Below are positions 1 through 8,980 of a stretch of DNA of 64,000 nt, one piece after another (the first letter of the stretch is position 1; the number at the start of each line of letters is the position of its first letter). Both the position numbers and the translations under genes were made by a program. The notes beneath the pieces are model-generated. The model searched no databases, was not told the origin of the DNA, and saw only the letters and a list, made by a program, of their open reading frames with translations. This stretch comes from Allochromatium tepidum (GTDB lineage: Bacteria; Pseudomonadota; Gammaproteobacteria; Chromatiales; Chromatiaceae), in assembly GCF_018409545.1 (NCBI RefSeq), contig NZ_AP024563.1, forward strand, positions 124,001 through 188,000, read 5' to 3'.

Positions 1-389
1 GGAAGCTGGTCCGACGCCGCCGGCTCGGCCGCTGGAGCCGGTTCGGACGCCGCCACGGAGTCGATGCCGATCTGCGGCGGTTGTGCCTGTGGCTGTGGTC
101 GCGGTGCCGGCGGCGGCGGCGGCGGCCCCTTGCTGATGTCGACTTCGGTTTCTCTCAGGATTCGCTCATAGGTGAAGGTCGGCTGGGGCACGGGCTGGCC
201 GGCGCGCGTCGTGCCGCCCCCGTCCTCGGGCGATTCACCCTTGGGCGCGAGAACCTGGGAGCCGACCACGCCCAGCGCCACGCCGCCGACCATCCAGCCG
301 ATACAGGAACGGCTGGGCTTGCGCCGGATGGGCGGCGTCGATGGCGGGGAGGGCGGCGCGGGTTTGCCGCGATAATAGTCCTTGGGCAT
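1..389 (-). CDS. SPOR/FtsN-like membrane protein (5' part only, runs off the window)
   Basis: Reading down from the ATG at 389, the protein begins MPKDYYRGKP, has a proline-rich cytoplasmic stretch, then one short hydrophobic segment (about residues 30-47, around WMVGGVALGVVGSQVL), followed by a Pro/Ala/Gln-rich linker with a run of prolines. The C-terminal domain lies beyond base 1. It starts one base after the argS stop, so it is surely in the priA-argS operon. In many Gammaproteobacteria the gene after argS encodes a SPOR-domain, FtsN-like protein that binds denuded septal peptidoglycan, often followed by hslVU. The SPOR domain itself is not visible here, so the assignment rests on architecture and synteny. 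Confidence 0.7.
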   Translation of the reverse strand, partial: MPKDYYRGKPAPPSPPSTPPIRRKPSRSCIGWMVGGVALGVVGSQVLAPKGESPEDGGGTTRAGQPVPQPTFTYERILRETEVDISKGPPPPPPAPRPQPQAQPPQIGIDSVAASEPAPAAEPAASDQL

Positions 390-390
390 C

Positions 391-2172
391 TCACATGCTC
401 TCCGGTGCCGAGACGCCGATCAGACCCAGTCCGTTGCGCAGTACCTGGCGTGTGGCCAGGATCAGCTTGATCCGGGCGTCGCGCAGATCGGCGTCCTCGA
501 CCAGAAAGGGATGGGCGTTGTAATAGGTGTGCAGATCATTGGCCAGCTCGCGCAGATAGTGCGTGATCTGGTGCGGCTCGGCCTTGAGCGCGGCCTGCTC
601 GACGGTCTCGGGGTAGCGGCTCAGGGTGCGCAGCAGATCCTGTTCGTGGGCCTCGGTGAGGCGTTCCAGGTTGTGCGTGCCCGCACTCGGTTCGATCACC
701 AGTCCGCGTTCGGCGGCCTGACGCAGCACGGCACAGATGCGCGCATGGGCGTACTGGACATAGTAGACCGGGTTGTCGGAGGACTCGGACTTGGCCAGAT
801 CCAGGTCGAAGTCCATGTGCTGCTCGCAGCGGCGCATCACGTAGAAGAAGCGCGCGGCGTCGCGTCCGACTTCCTGACGCAGCTCGCGCAGGGTCACGAA
901 CTCGCCGGAGCGGGTCGACATCTGCGCCTTCTCGCCGCCGCGATAGAGGATGGCGAACTGCACCAGCAGCACGTCGAGCCTGTCGGCGTCGTCGCCGAGC
1001 GCCTGGAGCGCGGCCTTGATGCGCGGGATGTAGCCGTGATGGTCCGCGCCCCAGATGTCGATCACCCGGTCGAAGCCGCGTTCGAGCTTGTCCATGTGAT
1101 AGGCGATGTCGGAGGCGAAATAGGTGCTCTGACCGTTCTCGCGCACGACGACCCGATCCTTCTCGTCGCCGAAAGCGGTCGAGCGGAACCAGAGTGCGCC
1201 GTTCTGCTCGTAGACGTGCCCGGACTCGCGCAACCGCTCGATGGCGCGATTGACCGCGCCGCTCTCGGTCAGCGAGCGCTCCGAGTACCACTCCTGATAG
1301 GTCACGCCGAACTGGGCCAGATCCTCGCGGATGTCGTCGAGGATGGTGTTCAGGCCCAGTTCTAAGACATAGCGATAACGGTTGTCGCCCAAGAGCCGCT
1401 TGGCCGCCGCGATCAGGCCGTCGATATGGGCTTCCTTGTCGCCCGGCTGATCCTGCGGCTCGCCCTCGACCGGGGCGTCGGCGGGAAGCCCCGCGAACAC
1501 CTGCTCGGCCTCGACCCGGTAGGCATCGCCGTGCTCGCGGTGCAGTGTGGCGGCGATGTCCCAGACATAGTCGCCCTTGTAGCCGTTGCTCGGGAAACGC
1601 AGTTGCTCGCCGCACAGCTCCAGATAGCGCAGCCAGACCGAGGTGCCCAGGATGTCCATCTGGCGTCCGGCGTCGTTGACGTAGTACTCGCGATGCACGT
1701 CGAAGCCGACCGCTTCGAGCAGATCGGCGACCACGGCGCCATAGGCCGCCCCGCGACCGTGGCCGACATGGAGCGGCCCGGTCGGGTTGGCGGAGACGAA
1801 CTCGACCTGCACCCGTTGACCGGCACCGAGGCGGCTACGGCCATAGTCGGGACCGGCGTCGAGGATGCGCGGCACCAGGCTGCGATAGGCGTCCTCGGCG
1901 AGGAAGAAGTTGATGAATCCGGGGCCGGCGATCTCCACCCGCGCCACGAGCGGTGAGGCGGGCAGGGCGTCGACCAGGTGCTGGGCCAGATCGCGCGGCT
2001 TGGCACGCGCGGGCTTGGCCAGCAGCATGGCCAGGTTGGAGGCGAAATCGCCGTGCGCGCCGGCCTTGGCGCGCTCGACCTGGATCTCGGGACGCTCGGA
2101 GAGCGTGAGCCGGCCTTCGGCGATCAGGGTGTCGAGCGCGGCGGACAGGAGGGCTTTGATGTCTGGCTTCAT
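391..2172 (-). CDS. argS: Arginyl-tRNA synthetase
   Basis: Class Ia synthetase that charges tRNA-Arg with arginine. The N-terminal Add1 domain is followed by the HIGH-type signature HVGH at about residues 135-138. The KMSKS region has the degenerate form typical of ArgS (QMSTRSGEF), and the anticodon-binding domain ends ...GVSAPESM. The reading frame extends 34 codons further upstream, but [16 protein letters not shown] matches the usual ArgS start, so I place the start at 2172, giving 593 aa. It lies about 180 nt after priA and immediately before the SPOR gene. All expected motifs are present, and nothing suggests decay. Confidence 0.96.
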   Translation of the reverse strand: MKPDIKALLSAALDTLIAEGRLTLSERPEIQVERAKAGAHGDFASNLAMLLAKPARAKPRDLAQHLVDALPASPLVARVEIAGPGFINFFLAEDAYRSLVPRILDAGPDYGRSRLGAGQRVQVEFVSANPTGPLHVGHGRGAAYGAVVADLLEAVGFDVHREYYVNDAGRQMDILGTSVWLRYLELCGEQLRFPSNGYKGDYVWDIAATLHREHGDAYRVEAEQVFAGLPADAPVEGEPQDQPGDKEAHIDGLIAAAKRLLGDNRYRYVLELGLNTILDDIREDLAQFGVTYQEWYSERSLTESGAVNRAIERLRESGHVYEQNGALWFRSTAFGDEKDRVVVRENGQSTYFASDIAYHMDKLERGFDRVIDIWGADHHGYIPRIKAALQALGDDADRLDVLLVQFAILYRGGEKAQMSTRSGEFVTLRELRQEVGRDAARFFYVMRRCEQHMDFDLDLAKSESSDNPVYYVQYAHARICAVLRQAAERGLVIEPSAGTHNLERLTEAHEQDLLRTLSRYPETVEQAALKAEPHQITHYLRELANDLHTYYNAHPFLVEDADLRDARIKLILATRQVLRNGLGLIGVSAPESM

Positions 2173-2351
2173 TGCGGATAAAGGCTCGATCGCCGCGCGC
2201 CGGGACGAGTACGCCGGAAGCCGGTTGTCGGCTCCGGGCCGTCGGGCGAGGCGGTCTGCTGGAGTGAATGACATGATCGGCGGCTGGACCGGGGAATCGG
2301 CTGGGTCCGATCCGAAGCGCTAAGCATACCTGAATCGGCGACCTGAATGGC

Positions 2352-4667
2352 TCACAGCAGATCGCGCGGATCGACGTCGAGCGACCAGCGCAACCCTTTG
2401 CGTCTGGACAGGGTGCGGACGTCGCTCACCCAGCGGGTGAGGAAGCGTTGCAGACGCGGACGCTCGGCACACTGGATCAGGAGCTGCGCGCGATGGCGTC
2501 CGGCGCGGCGTTCCATCGGTGCCGGGATCGGTCCCAGCAGCAGGATCGCGCCCGAGTCGCCGGCGAGCCGTTCGCCGAGTTCGCGCGCCCGGCGCAGAAA
2601 GGCGAGTGCGTCCTCGGGATCGGGCGCCTCGGCCCGTGCCAGTGCCAGATGACTGTAAGGCGGCAGCTCGGCCTCGGCACGCTCGCGCAGGGCCGCGTCC
2701 GCGAAGCCCGAATAGCCCTCGCGCAGCAGCGATTGCAGCAGCGGATGCTCGGGATGACGGGTCTGGAGCACCACCCGTCCCGGACGCTCGGCCCGTCCGG
2801 CGCGTCCGGCCACCTGGACGATGAGCTGGGCGGTACGCTCGGCGGCGCGGAAATCACCGGCATAGAGCGACTGATCGAGTTCCAGGATGCCGACCAGTGT
2901 CACGCCCGGAAAGTCGTGCCCCTTGGCCAGCATCTGGGTGCCGAGCAGGATCTGAGTCTCGCCCTTGCGGACCGCGTCCAGCACCCGCCCGAGTTCGCCC
3001 CGGCGGCGCGTGCTGTCGCGATCGAGCCGGGCGATGCGCGTCTCGGGGAAGAGTTCGATCAATTCCTCTTCCAGCCGCTCGGTGCCGCGTCCGAGCATCC
3101 GCAGTTCCAAACTCTTGCACTTCGGGCACCGGCCCGGCTGGAGACAGGACCAGCCGCAGTGATGACACCACAGTCGCCGCTCGCTCAGATGCAGGGTCAG
3201 ACGCGCGTCGCAGTGCGGACACTCGCCGACCCAGCCGCAGGCATGACAGCTGAGCACGGGCGCATAGCCGCGCCGGTTGAGGAAGAGCAGGATCTGATTG
3301 CCCGCCGCCAGCTCGGCCTGCATGTGTTCGCGCAGCACCGGTGAGAGTCCGGCGCGCAGCGGCTGATTGCGGATGTCGAGGATCGAGATCGTCGGCGGTC
3401 GCGCCCCGCCGGCGCGCTCGGTCAAGCGCAGCCGGCCGTAGCGTCCGAGCCGGGCGTTGTGCAGGGTCTCCAGCGAGGGCGTGGCCGAACCCAGCACCAC
3501 CGGACAGCCGGCGAGCTGGGCGCGGCGCACCGCCAGATCGCGTCCCGAGTAGCGCAGTCCGTCCTGCTGCTTGAGCGAATCGTCGTGCTCCTCGTCGACC
3601 ACGATCAGTCCCAGACGCGGAATGGGCGCCAGCACCGCCGAGCGCGTGCCGAGGATCAAATCGGCCTCGCCGCGCGCGGCACGCAGCCAGTTGCGCTCGC
3701 GTTCGCCGGCCTTGAGCGCCGAATGCAGCACGGCGATGGGGCCGGGCAGTCGGGTGCGGAAGCGTTCGCGCAACTGGGGCGTCAGGCCGATTTCAGGCAC
3801 GACGACGAGTGCCTGTCGACCCTGGGCGATGACGGACTCGATCAGGCGGATATAGACCTCGGTCTTGCCGCTGCCGGTCACGCCGTCGAGCAGAAAGGCG
3901 CCAAAGGTGCCGAAAGCGGCTTGAACGGCCTCGACGGCGGCCTCCTGCTCGGCATGGAGTTCGGGGCCGGCGAGCGGCGGCGTCTCGGCGACGGAATCGG
4001 CCGCGCGCGCGAGCTGAACGTCGGTGATCCATCCCTTGGACCGGAGCGCGCGGATGGCGCTCCGGCTGTCGCCGAGTCGCGCCGTTAGCTCGTCGAGCGT
4101 CAGCCCTTCAGGTTCGGAACGCAGGGCGTCGAGGAGCGCACGTTGCTTGGGGGCGCGTGCGAGCGTCTCCAGATCCAGCACCCGGCCCGACGCGGTCGCC
4201 TGGAGTCCGGGCGCCGTTTCCACCGGCAATGGTTCCGGATCGCGTAGACGCGCCGGGATCGCCGCGAACAGCGCCTCGCCGATCGGTTGTTGATAATAGG
4301 TCGCCGCCCAGGCCAGCAGTTTCAGATCCGGCTCGTCGAGCAGCGGCTCGGCATCCAGCACCCGCTCGACCCGCCTGAGCTTGTCGGCCGGATGCGTGCT
4401 CCGGTCGACGATCGCCATCAGGATCCCGACCCGGGAGCCGCGTCCAAAGGGCACCAGCAGACGCTGCCCCGGACGCAACCGGGCGAGCGGCGCATCGATC
4501 GGCGGCAGATAGTCGAAGGTGTCGGCCAGCGGCGCCTCGACCGCGACACGCAAGACGGCTTCAACGGCGGTGTCTGGCTGTGGAGCGTTCACGATGGGCG
4601 TCGAACCGTCTGTTTCGGGGTTGTCGTTGCCAAGGTTTTTCGGGGCCACCGGATAGGCGTCGGCCAT
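2352..4667 (-). CDS. priA: Primosomal protein N' (replication restart helicase PriA)
   Basis: Superfamily 2 3'-5' DNA helicase that reloads DnaB at stalled forks. It shows Walker A (GVTGSGKTEVY, about residue 265), a DEEH Walker B, a GSATPS motif and the eight-cysteine zinc-binding insert (CHACGWVGECPHC ... CHHCGW ... CPKCKS). The open frame begins at 4742. The ATG at 4667 (MADAYPVAPK) is a conservative start. A GTG at 4592 (VNAPQPDTAV) lies closer to the conserved ADTFDYLPP motif and could be the real start. It heads the argS operon and is divergent from the HNH gene. Confidence 0.95.
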   Translation of the reverse strand: MADAYPVAPKNLGNDNPETDGSTPIVNAPQPDTAVEAVLRVAVEAPLADTFDYLPPIDAPLARLRPGQRLLVPFGRGSRVGILMAIVDRSTHPADKLRRVERVLDAEPLLDEPDLKLLAWAATYYQQPIGEALFAAIPARLRDPEPLPVETAPGLQATASGRVLDLETLARAPKQRALLDALRSEPEGLTLDELTARLGDSRSAIRALRSKGWITDVQLARAADSVAETPPLAGPELHAEQEAAVEAVQAAFGTFGAFLLDGVTGSGKTEVYIRLIESVIAQGRQALVVVPEIGLTPQLRERFRTRLPGPIAVLHSALKAGERERNWLRAARGEADLILGTRSAVLAPIPRLGLIVVDEEHDDSLKQQDGLRYSGRDLAVRRAQLAGCPVVLGSATPSLETLHNARLGRYGRLRLTERAGGARPPTISILDIRNQPLRAGLSPVLREHMQAELAAGNQILLFLNRRGYAPVLSCHACGWVGECPHCDARLTLHLSERRLWCHHCGWSCLQPGRCPKCKSLELRMLGRGTERLEEELIELFPETRIARLDRDSTRRRGELGRVLDAVRKGETQILLGTQMLAKGHDFPGVTLVGILELDQSLYAGDFRAAERTAQLIVQVAGRAGRAERPGRVVLQTRHPEHPLLQSLLREGYSGFADAALRERAEAELPPYSHLALARAEAPDPEDALAFLRRARELGERLAGDSGAILLLGPIPAPMERRAGRHRAQLLIQCAERPRLQRFLTRWVSDVRTLSRRKGLRWSLDVDPRDLL

Positions 4668-4703
4668 CGAGTGGCAGGATGCAAACCATGCAGTGAAACA
4701 CGG

Positions 4704-4731
4704 TTGCGCGACCGAAGCGAGCATGTATGAT
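4704..4731 (+). promoter_or_regulatory. Candidate sigma70 promoter for the HNH gene
   Basis: TTGCGC (4704-4709), a 16-nt spacer and TATGAT (4726-4731, five of six to TATAAT) lie 32 nt before the ATG at 4764. The site overlaps the longest possible priA 5' region, so divergent transcription is likely. It was found by eye only. Confidence 0.45.
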
Positions 4732-4763
4732 GGCTCGAACATTGCGAGCCGTATCCAGCCACT

Positions 4764-5369
4764 ATGTCTTCACTGACTCAACAGGTACTGCGAACGGATC
4801 TGGCGGGTATGCCGCTGGAGTGGGTCGACTATCGCGACGCCGCGCGACTCCATGTCCTCGGCCAGGTCGCCTATTCCTGCGGTGATCCGCTGTTCCTGCT
4901 GCGCGGCGGGATCAACGCCGGTACCGGTCTTCGGAGCCGGCTTCGGATCCACTCCATCATCGCCACCCATGGTCTGCATCACGCACTCGACCAGCCGCGC
5001 GACGGTTATTCACCCCCGCTCTCCAACCGCACGCTCTTCCAGCGCGACGACCACATGTGTCTCTACTGCGGTCAGCGTTTTCCGGCGCGTCAGCTCTCGC
5101 GCGACCATGTCCGCCCCACCAGCCGGGGCGGACAGGACGTCTGGAGCAACGTCGTCACCGCCTGCGTGCGCTGCAACAACTACAAGGCCGGACGCACCCC
5201 GGAGGATGCCGGGATGGAACTGCTCGCGGTGCCCTTCACCCCGACCCATGCCGAGTACGTCTATCTGATGGGACGCCACGTCCTGGCCGACCAGATGCAT
5301 TTTCTGCGCGCGCACTTCCCGCGTTCCAGTCCCCTGCATCGGCGTCTGGGGCGCGGGGGAACCGCATGA
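4764..5369 (+). CDS. HNH endonuclease family protein
   Basis: A 201-aa protein with a C-terminal zinc-stabilised HNH fold: CLYCG (about residue 98), the catalytic-type SRDHVRPTSRGG, then NVVTACVRCNNYKAG. The N-terminal 80 residues are specific to this group and carry no motif I recognise. Stand-alone HNH proteins of this type are widespread in Proteobacteria and cyanobacteria, and their cellular substrate is generally not known. It overlaps the next gene by ATGA, so the two are translationally coupled. Confidence 0.85.
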   Translation: MSSLTQQVLRTDLAGMPLEWVDYRDAARLHVLGQVAYSCGDPLFLLRGGINAGTGLRSRLRIHSIIATHGLHHALDQPRDGYSPPLSNRTLFQRDDHMCLYCGQRFPARQLSRDHVRPTSRGGQDVWSNVVTACVRCNNYKAGRTPEDAGMELLAVPFTPTHAEYVYLMGRHVLADQMHFLRAHFPRSSPLHRRLGRGGTA

Positions 5370-6241
5370 CGCGCTGGGATCTGATCGCCGAACACATCGG
5401 CGCCGCCACGGGTGAACCCTTCGAGATCCAACGGCAACGTCCGGTCGGCGGCGGCTGCATCAACCGCGCCGCCGTCGTCGAGGACAGGGGACGCGCCTAC
5501 TTCGTCAAGCTCAACACCCCCGAACGGCTCGACATGTTCGAGGCCGAGTCCGAGGGACTGGCGGCACTCGCCGCCGCGCACGCCATCCGGGTGCCCGAGC
5601 CGGTCTGTGTCGGACTCGCCGGCGGCGAGAGCTTCCTGGTGATGGAACGGCTGGATCTGGGCGGACGACTCGACGGCGAGCGCGCCGGGCGCCGGCTGGC
5701 CGAGCTGCACCGCGTCACCGCCGAGCGCTTCGGCTGGCATCGCGACAACACCATCGGCTCCACCCCTCAGCTCAATGCGCCCCACCATGACTGGGTCGCC
5801 TTCTGGCGTGACCGTCGACTCGGTCCGCAGCTCGCGCTCGCCGCCGCCAACGGCTATCGCGGGCGACTCCAGCCGGCCGGCGAGCGGTTGATGTCCAAGC
5901 TCGACGCCCTCATCGGCCATGCGCCGCCCCCATCACTCCTGCACGGCGACCTCTGGGGCGGCAACATCGGCGCCACGCCCGAAGGCGAGCCGGTCGTCTT
6001 CGATCCGGCCGTCTATCATGGCGACCGCGAGGCCGACCTGGCCATGACCGAACTCTTCGGCGGCTTCGACGCACGCTTCCAGGCCGCCTATCGCGAAGTC
6101 TGGCCGCTCGATCCCGCCTATACCGTGCGCCGGGTGCTCTACAACCTCTATCACGTCCTCAATCATCTCAATCTGTTCGGCGGCGGCTATCTCAACCAAT
6201 CGCAATCCATGATCGAACGTCTGCTCGCCGAAGCCGCTTGA
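5366..6241 (+). CDS. Fructosamine kinase family protein
   Basis: A 291-aa protein-kinase-like (APH/FN3K fold) enzyme. The family phosphorylates ketosamines on glycated proteins or amines, leading to deglycation. Visible motifs are the glycine-rich VGGGCINRAAVV, the ATP-binding lysine in YFVKLN, the catalytic loop LLHGDLWGGNIG and the metal-binding DPAVYHGDREADLAM. The ATG at 5366 overlaps the HNH stop codon; the open frame extends far upstream but only inside the HNH gene. Length and motifs match bacterial FN3K-related proteins. The in vivo substrate is unknown. Confidence 0.9.
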   Translation: MTRWDLIAEHIGAATGEPFEIQRQRPVGGGCINRAAVVEDRGRAYFVKLNTPERLDMFEAESEGLAALAAAHAIRVPEPVCVGLAGGESFLVMERLDLGGRLDGERAGRRLAELHRVTAERFGWHRDNTIGSTPQLNAPHHDWVAFWRDRRLGPQLALAAANGYRGRLQPAGERLMSKLDALIGHAPPPSLLHGDLWGGNIGATPEGEPVVFDPAVYHGDREADLAMTELFGGFDARFQAAYREVWPLDPAYTVRRVLYNLYHVLNHLNLFGGGYLNQSQSMIERLLAEAA

Positions 6242-6370
6242 GGTGACGCGAAAATGACGAATGTGTTAAAACCGCGTTCCAATCGAACGATTTCCTGTCT
6301 TGCGACCGCCGACGGCGCGAGACTCTGCGGTTTACAAACATCCCTTGAGTTACGCCGACCCTTTTTTCAC

Positions 6371-6874
6371 ATGCCACGCGAGCTGCTGTTACTGCGTCAC
6401 GCCAAATCGGACTGGGACTCGGATGCCGCGAGTGATTTCGAGCGTCCGTTGGCCAAGCGCGGCAAGAACGACGCGCCCAAGGTCGGCTCCTGGCTCTATC
6501 GCGAAGGGCTGGTTCCGGATCATGTGGTCAGCTCGCCGGCCGAGCGCGCGCGCCAGACCGCAAACAAGGTCTGTAAGCGCATGGACTTCAAGAAGAAGCA
6601 GATCGTCTGGGACGCCGAGATCTACGAGGCCGATGTCCCCGCACTGCTCGGTGTGCTCGCCCGCTGCCCCGGCGAGGCCGCGACCGTGCTGCTGGTCGGG
6701 CACAATCCGGGACTGGAAGAGCTGGTGCTGCACCTAGTCGGCGAAGAGGTCGAACGGCCCGCCGACGGCAAGCTCCTGCCCACGGCCACGGTCGCGCGTC
6801 TGGAGATGCCGGACGACTGGAGCCGCCTGGCCGCCGGCAGCGCGCATCTGGTCTCGATCACCCGTCCACGTTGA
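6371..6874 (+). CDS. sixA: SixA-like phosphohistidine phosphatase
   Basis: A histidine-phosphatase-superfamily protein of 167 aa. The catalytic RHAK sits at residues 8-11 (MPRELLLLRHAKSDWD), with the conserved SSPAERARQTA in the middle and VGHNPGLEEL carrying the second catalytic histidine. SixA removes phosphate from histidine phosphotransfer domains. The frame is open upstream to 6254, but the family start is MPRELLLLRHAK, so I begin at 6371. Identity with E. coli SixA function is inferred from the family only. Confidence 0.85.
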   Translation: MPRELLLLRHAKSDWDSDAASDFERPLAKRGKNDAPKVGSWLYREGLVPDHVVSSPAERARQTANKVCKRMDFKKKQIVWDAEIYEADVPALLGVLARCPGEAATVLLVGHNPGLEELVLHLVGEEVERPADGKLLPTATVARLEMPDDWSRLAAGSAHLVSITRPR

Positions 6875-6934
6875 AACGGCCGTCCGGGCACCTACAATCC
6901 ACTCCAGGTCTTCGTTTCCACAGGGATCCATCCA

Positions 6935-7507
6935 ATGGCCGTACTCATCCTCGGGCTCGTGCTCTTTCTCGGGATGCACTCCATCTCGATCGTCAAACCC
7001 AATCTGCGTACCACGGTCGTCGAGCGCTTCGGACTCGTGCCCTGGCAGGCCGTCTATGGTCTGATCTCGCTGATCGGCTTCGTGCTGATCCTCCAGGGCT
7101 ATGGTCAGGCCCGACTGTCGCAGGTCGTGCTCTATGAGCCGCCGACCTGGCTCAGACACATCAATCTGCTGCTGATGCTGCCGGTGTTCCCGCTGCTGTT
7201 CGCCGCCTATCTGCCGGGGCGCATCCGGAGCACCGTCAAGCATCCGATGCTGCTGGCCGTCAAGATCTGGGCCTTGGCCCATCTGCTGGCCAACGGGATG
7301 CCGGCGGATGTGCTGCTGTTCGGTTCCTTCCTCGCCTGGGCGATTGCGGACCGGATCTCGCTCAAGCACCGCACGGCGCCGCCGGTTCAGGGCGCGCCTC
7401 CCGGTCCGATCAATGACGCCATCGCCATCGTCGGCGGGCTGGGACTCTATCTGCTGTTCATGTTCTGGCTGCATCGCGCCATGATGGGTGTGGCGCCGAT
7501 CGGTTGA
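6935..7507 (+). CDS. nnrU: NnrU family membrane protein
   Basis: A 190-aa integral membrane protein with five or six hydrophobic segments, beginning MAVLILGLVLFLGMHSISI. The early HS pair, LLANGMPADVLLFGSFLAW and the C-terminal LGLYLLFMFWLHR are typical of NnrU. Family members occur beside nitric-oxide reductase genes in denitrifiers and in many other bacteria. No nitrogen-oxide genes are adjacent here, so the physiological role is not fixed by context. Confidence 0.85.
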   Translation: MAVLILGLVLFLGMHSISIVKPNLRTTVVERFGLVPWQAVYGLISLIGFVLILQGYGQARLSQVVLYEPPTWLRHINLLLMLPVFPLLFAAYLPGRIRSTVKHPMLLAVKIWALAHLLANGMPADVLLFGSFLAWAIADRISLKHRTAPPVQGAPPGPINDAIAIVGGLGLYLLFMFWLHRAMMGVAPIG

Positions 7508-7549
7508 TCCCTGGGCGATCAGTCGTCCTCGAATCCTTGCCGCTATTCC

Positions 7550-7575
7550 GGTCACGAAGCTCCAGCTTCGTGACC
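7550..7575. repeat. Perfect 11-bp inverted repeat between nnrU and moaE
   Basis: GGTCACGAAGC and GCTTCGTGACC flank a 4-nt loop (TCCA). A second short palindrome, GAAAC-gcc-GTTTC, follows around 7583-7595. There is no T-tract, so a simple intrinsic terminator is unlikely. The arrangement resembles a small REP-like or bidirectional hairpin element. Confidence 0.6.
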
Positions 7576-7719
7576 TCGGCATGAAACGCCGTTTCACGAC
7601 TCCGCACGCACCTTTTTGAGCAGCGGTTGCTCGCGGAATATCAAGCCGATGCGGACAGCGCTTGAGGTGTCATTCATGACGCCTCGTTCCCGTCGAAAAC
7701 GATCTCAAACGACTCGAGC

Positions 7720-8169
7720 ATGAACATGATCCGGATCCAAACCGAACCCTTCGACATCTGCGCCGAGCAGGAGGCGCTGTGTCGGGACAATCCGCGGATC
7801 GGTGCGCTTGTGACCTTCGTCGGGCTGATGCGCGATCTCAACGCGGGCGTGGGTGTCGCGCGGATGACGCTGGAGCACTATCCGGGCATGACCGAGAAGG
7901 CGCTCGGCGCGCTTGCCGCCGAAGCGACCGAGCGCTGGGCGCTGGAAGGACTCCGCATCGTGCATCGCGTCGGGACGCTGGAGCCGCTTGACCCCATTGT
8001 CTTCGTCGGGGTCGTCAGCCGGCACCGGGGCGAGGCGTTCCGCGCCTGCGAGTTCCTGATCGACGCGCTCAAGACACGCGCGCCCTTCTGGAAGAAGGAG
8101 CTTACCGAGGCGGGTGAGCGCTGGGTCGAGGAGCGGGCGACGGACCTGGAGGCGGCTCGCCGCTGGTGA
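7720..8169 (+). CDS. moaE: Molybdopterin synthase catalytic subunit MoaE
   Basis: The large subunit of molybdopterin synthase, which together with thiocarboxylated MoaD turns precursor Z into molybdopterin. The 149-aa product has the MoaE landmarks FVGLMRD, MTLEHYPGM, HRVG-LEP, VGVVSRHRGEAF and the active-site KTRAPFWKKE. The start is the ATG at 7720 or, two codons on, the one at 7726 (MIRIQTEPFD). No moaD or other moa gene is adjacent. Confidence 0.95.
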   Translation: MNMIRIQTEPFDICAEQEALCRDNPRIGALVTFVGLMRDLNAGVGVARMTLEHYPGMTEKALGALAAEATERWALEGLRIVHRVGTLEPLDPIVFVGVVSRHRGEAFRACEFLIDALKTRAPFWKKELTEAGERWVEERATDLEAARRW

Positions 8170-8196
8170 GGCCGGTGTGATCGGTGGCGTCGACCA

Positions 8197-8234
8197 GCGG
8201 CCGTGGCGGTGTTCATGATAGGACTGATCTCGGA
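8197..8234 (+). pseudogene. 38-nt relic of a GT2 glycosyltransferase 3' end
   Basis: Reading AAVAVFMIGLISD, this stretch matches 34 of 38 bases of the C-terminal transmembrane code of the GT2 gene at 15644-15681 (AAVVVFMMGLISE), in the same orientation. No other part of the gene is recognisable around it. It marks the left edge of the accessory region. Confidence 0.6.
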
Positions 8235-8301
8235 TGCGCGTTCCCTATGCAAGGCATATCCGAACATGGCGATCAGGTCTCGTGGCCATTGACACGGGTG
8301 C

Positions 8302-8871
8302 TCACGGGGTATCGGCTGTGGCGTTCAAGGTGTTCAGGATGATTTGGCGTTCGATGTCGTCGAGTGTTTTGTTCAGGGCGGCAGGGTTTTGGGCGTGCAG
8401 GAGTTCTTGGCCGGCGGGGCTGTGCAGGAATTGGTGCAGGGCTTGTCCGAGTGGGTGGCCTTTGCGGGCGGCGGTGTCGATCCACTGGACGCCGGTTTCC
8501 AGGTTGCACTCGATGCCTTCGCCGGAGAGGTAGGCGCGTGCGAGCCGGCACATGGCGTCGGGGTAGAAGGCGTTGGCGGAGCGTTGGAACCAGGGGATGG
8601 CGTCGGTGGGGCGTTGGTTCATGAGCAGGAGGATGCCGAGGTCGCATTGGGCGACAGGGTCGCCTCGGTCGGCGTCGACGATGGTGGGGTGGTATTGGGG
8701 GTCGATGGTCAGTCCTGACAGGGGCAGGATTTCTTCCAGGTGGACGTGGGCTTTTTCGCCCGGCTCGCTGGGGTTGGCGACGGTGAGGCGTCCGCTGTCG
8801 ATGTAGCGCCAGAGGGTGCGTTTGGTTAGGCCGGTGAGGGCGGCGGCGGTGTTGAGGCTGATCAGGTGCAT
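8302..8871 (-). CDS. MerR-like helix-turn-helix / Sel1-repeat protein
   Basis: A 189-aa protein. Residues 1-40 look like an excisionase/MerR-type winged helix (TAAALTGLTKRTLWRYIDSG). Residues 65-150 carry Sel1/TPR-type helices (AQCDLGILLLMNQRPTDAIPW; LARAYLSGEGIECNLETGVQW). The frame is open to 9042, but that extension runs into tnpA and the IS left end, so I start at MHLISLNTAA. The IS target site lies 36 nt upstream of the start, so the promoter has probably been displaced. Role unknown; a DNA-binding regulator with a protein-interaction tail is an inference. Confidence 0.7.
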   Translation of the reverse strand: MHLISLNTAAALTGLTKRTLWRYIDSGRLTVANPSEPGEKAHVHLEEILPLSGLTIDPQYHPTIVDADRGDPVAQCDLGILLLMNQRPTDAIPWFQRSANAFYPDAMCRLARAYLSGEGIECNLETGVQWIDTAARKGHPLGQALHQFLHSPAGQELLHAQNPAALNKTLDDIERQIILNTLNATADTP

Positions 8872-8980
8872 GGTTGAGGGGCCGTGGTGGTGGATGTGCG
8901 TGTAGCTTACCCGTCTTGCGCGAAAAGCCCCGCCGTTCAGGGCGGGGATGGATAGCGCCCGCTGTCGTCGCGGTTTCCGC

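Noticed and set aside
5057..5365. 103-codon extension of the fructosamine kinase frame
   Set aside because: It overlaps the HNH gene entirely; the ATGA junction and family length fix the start at 5366.
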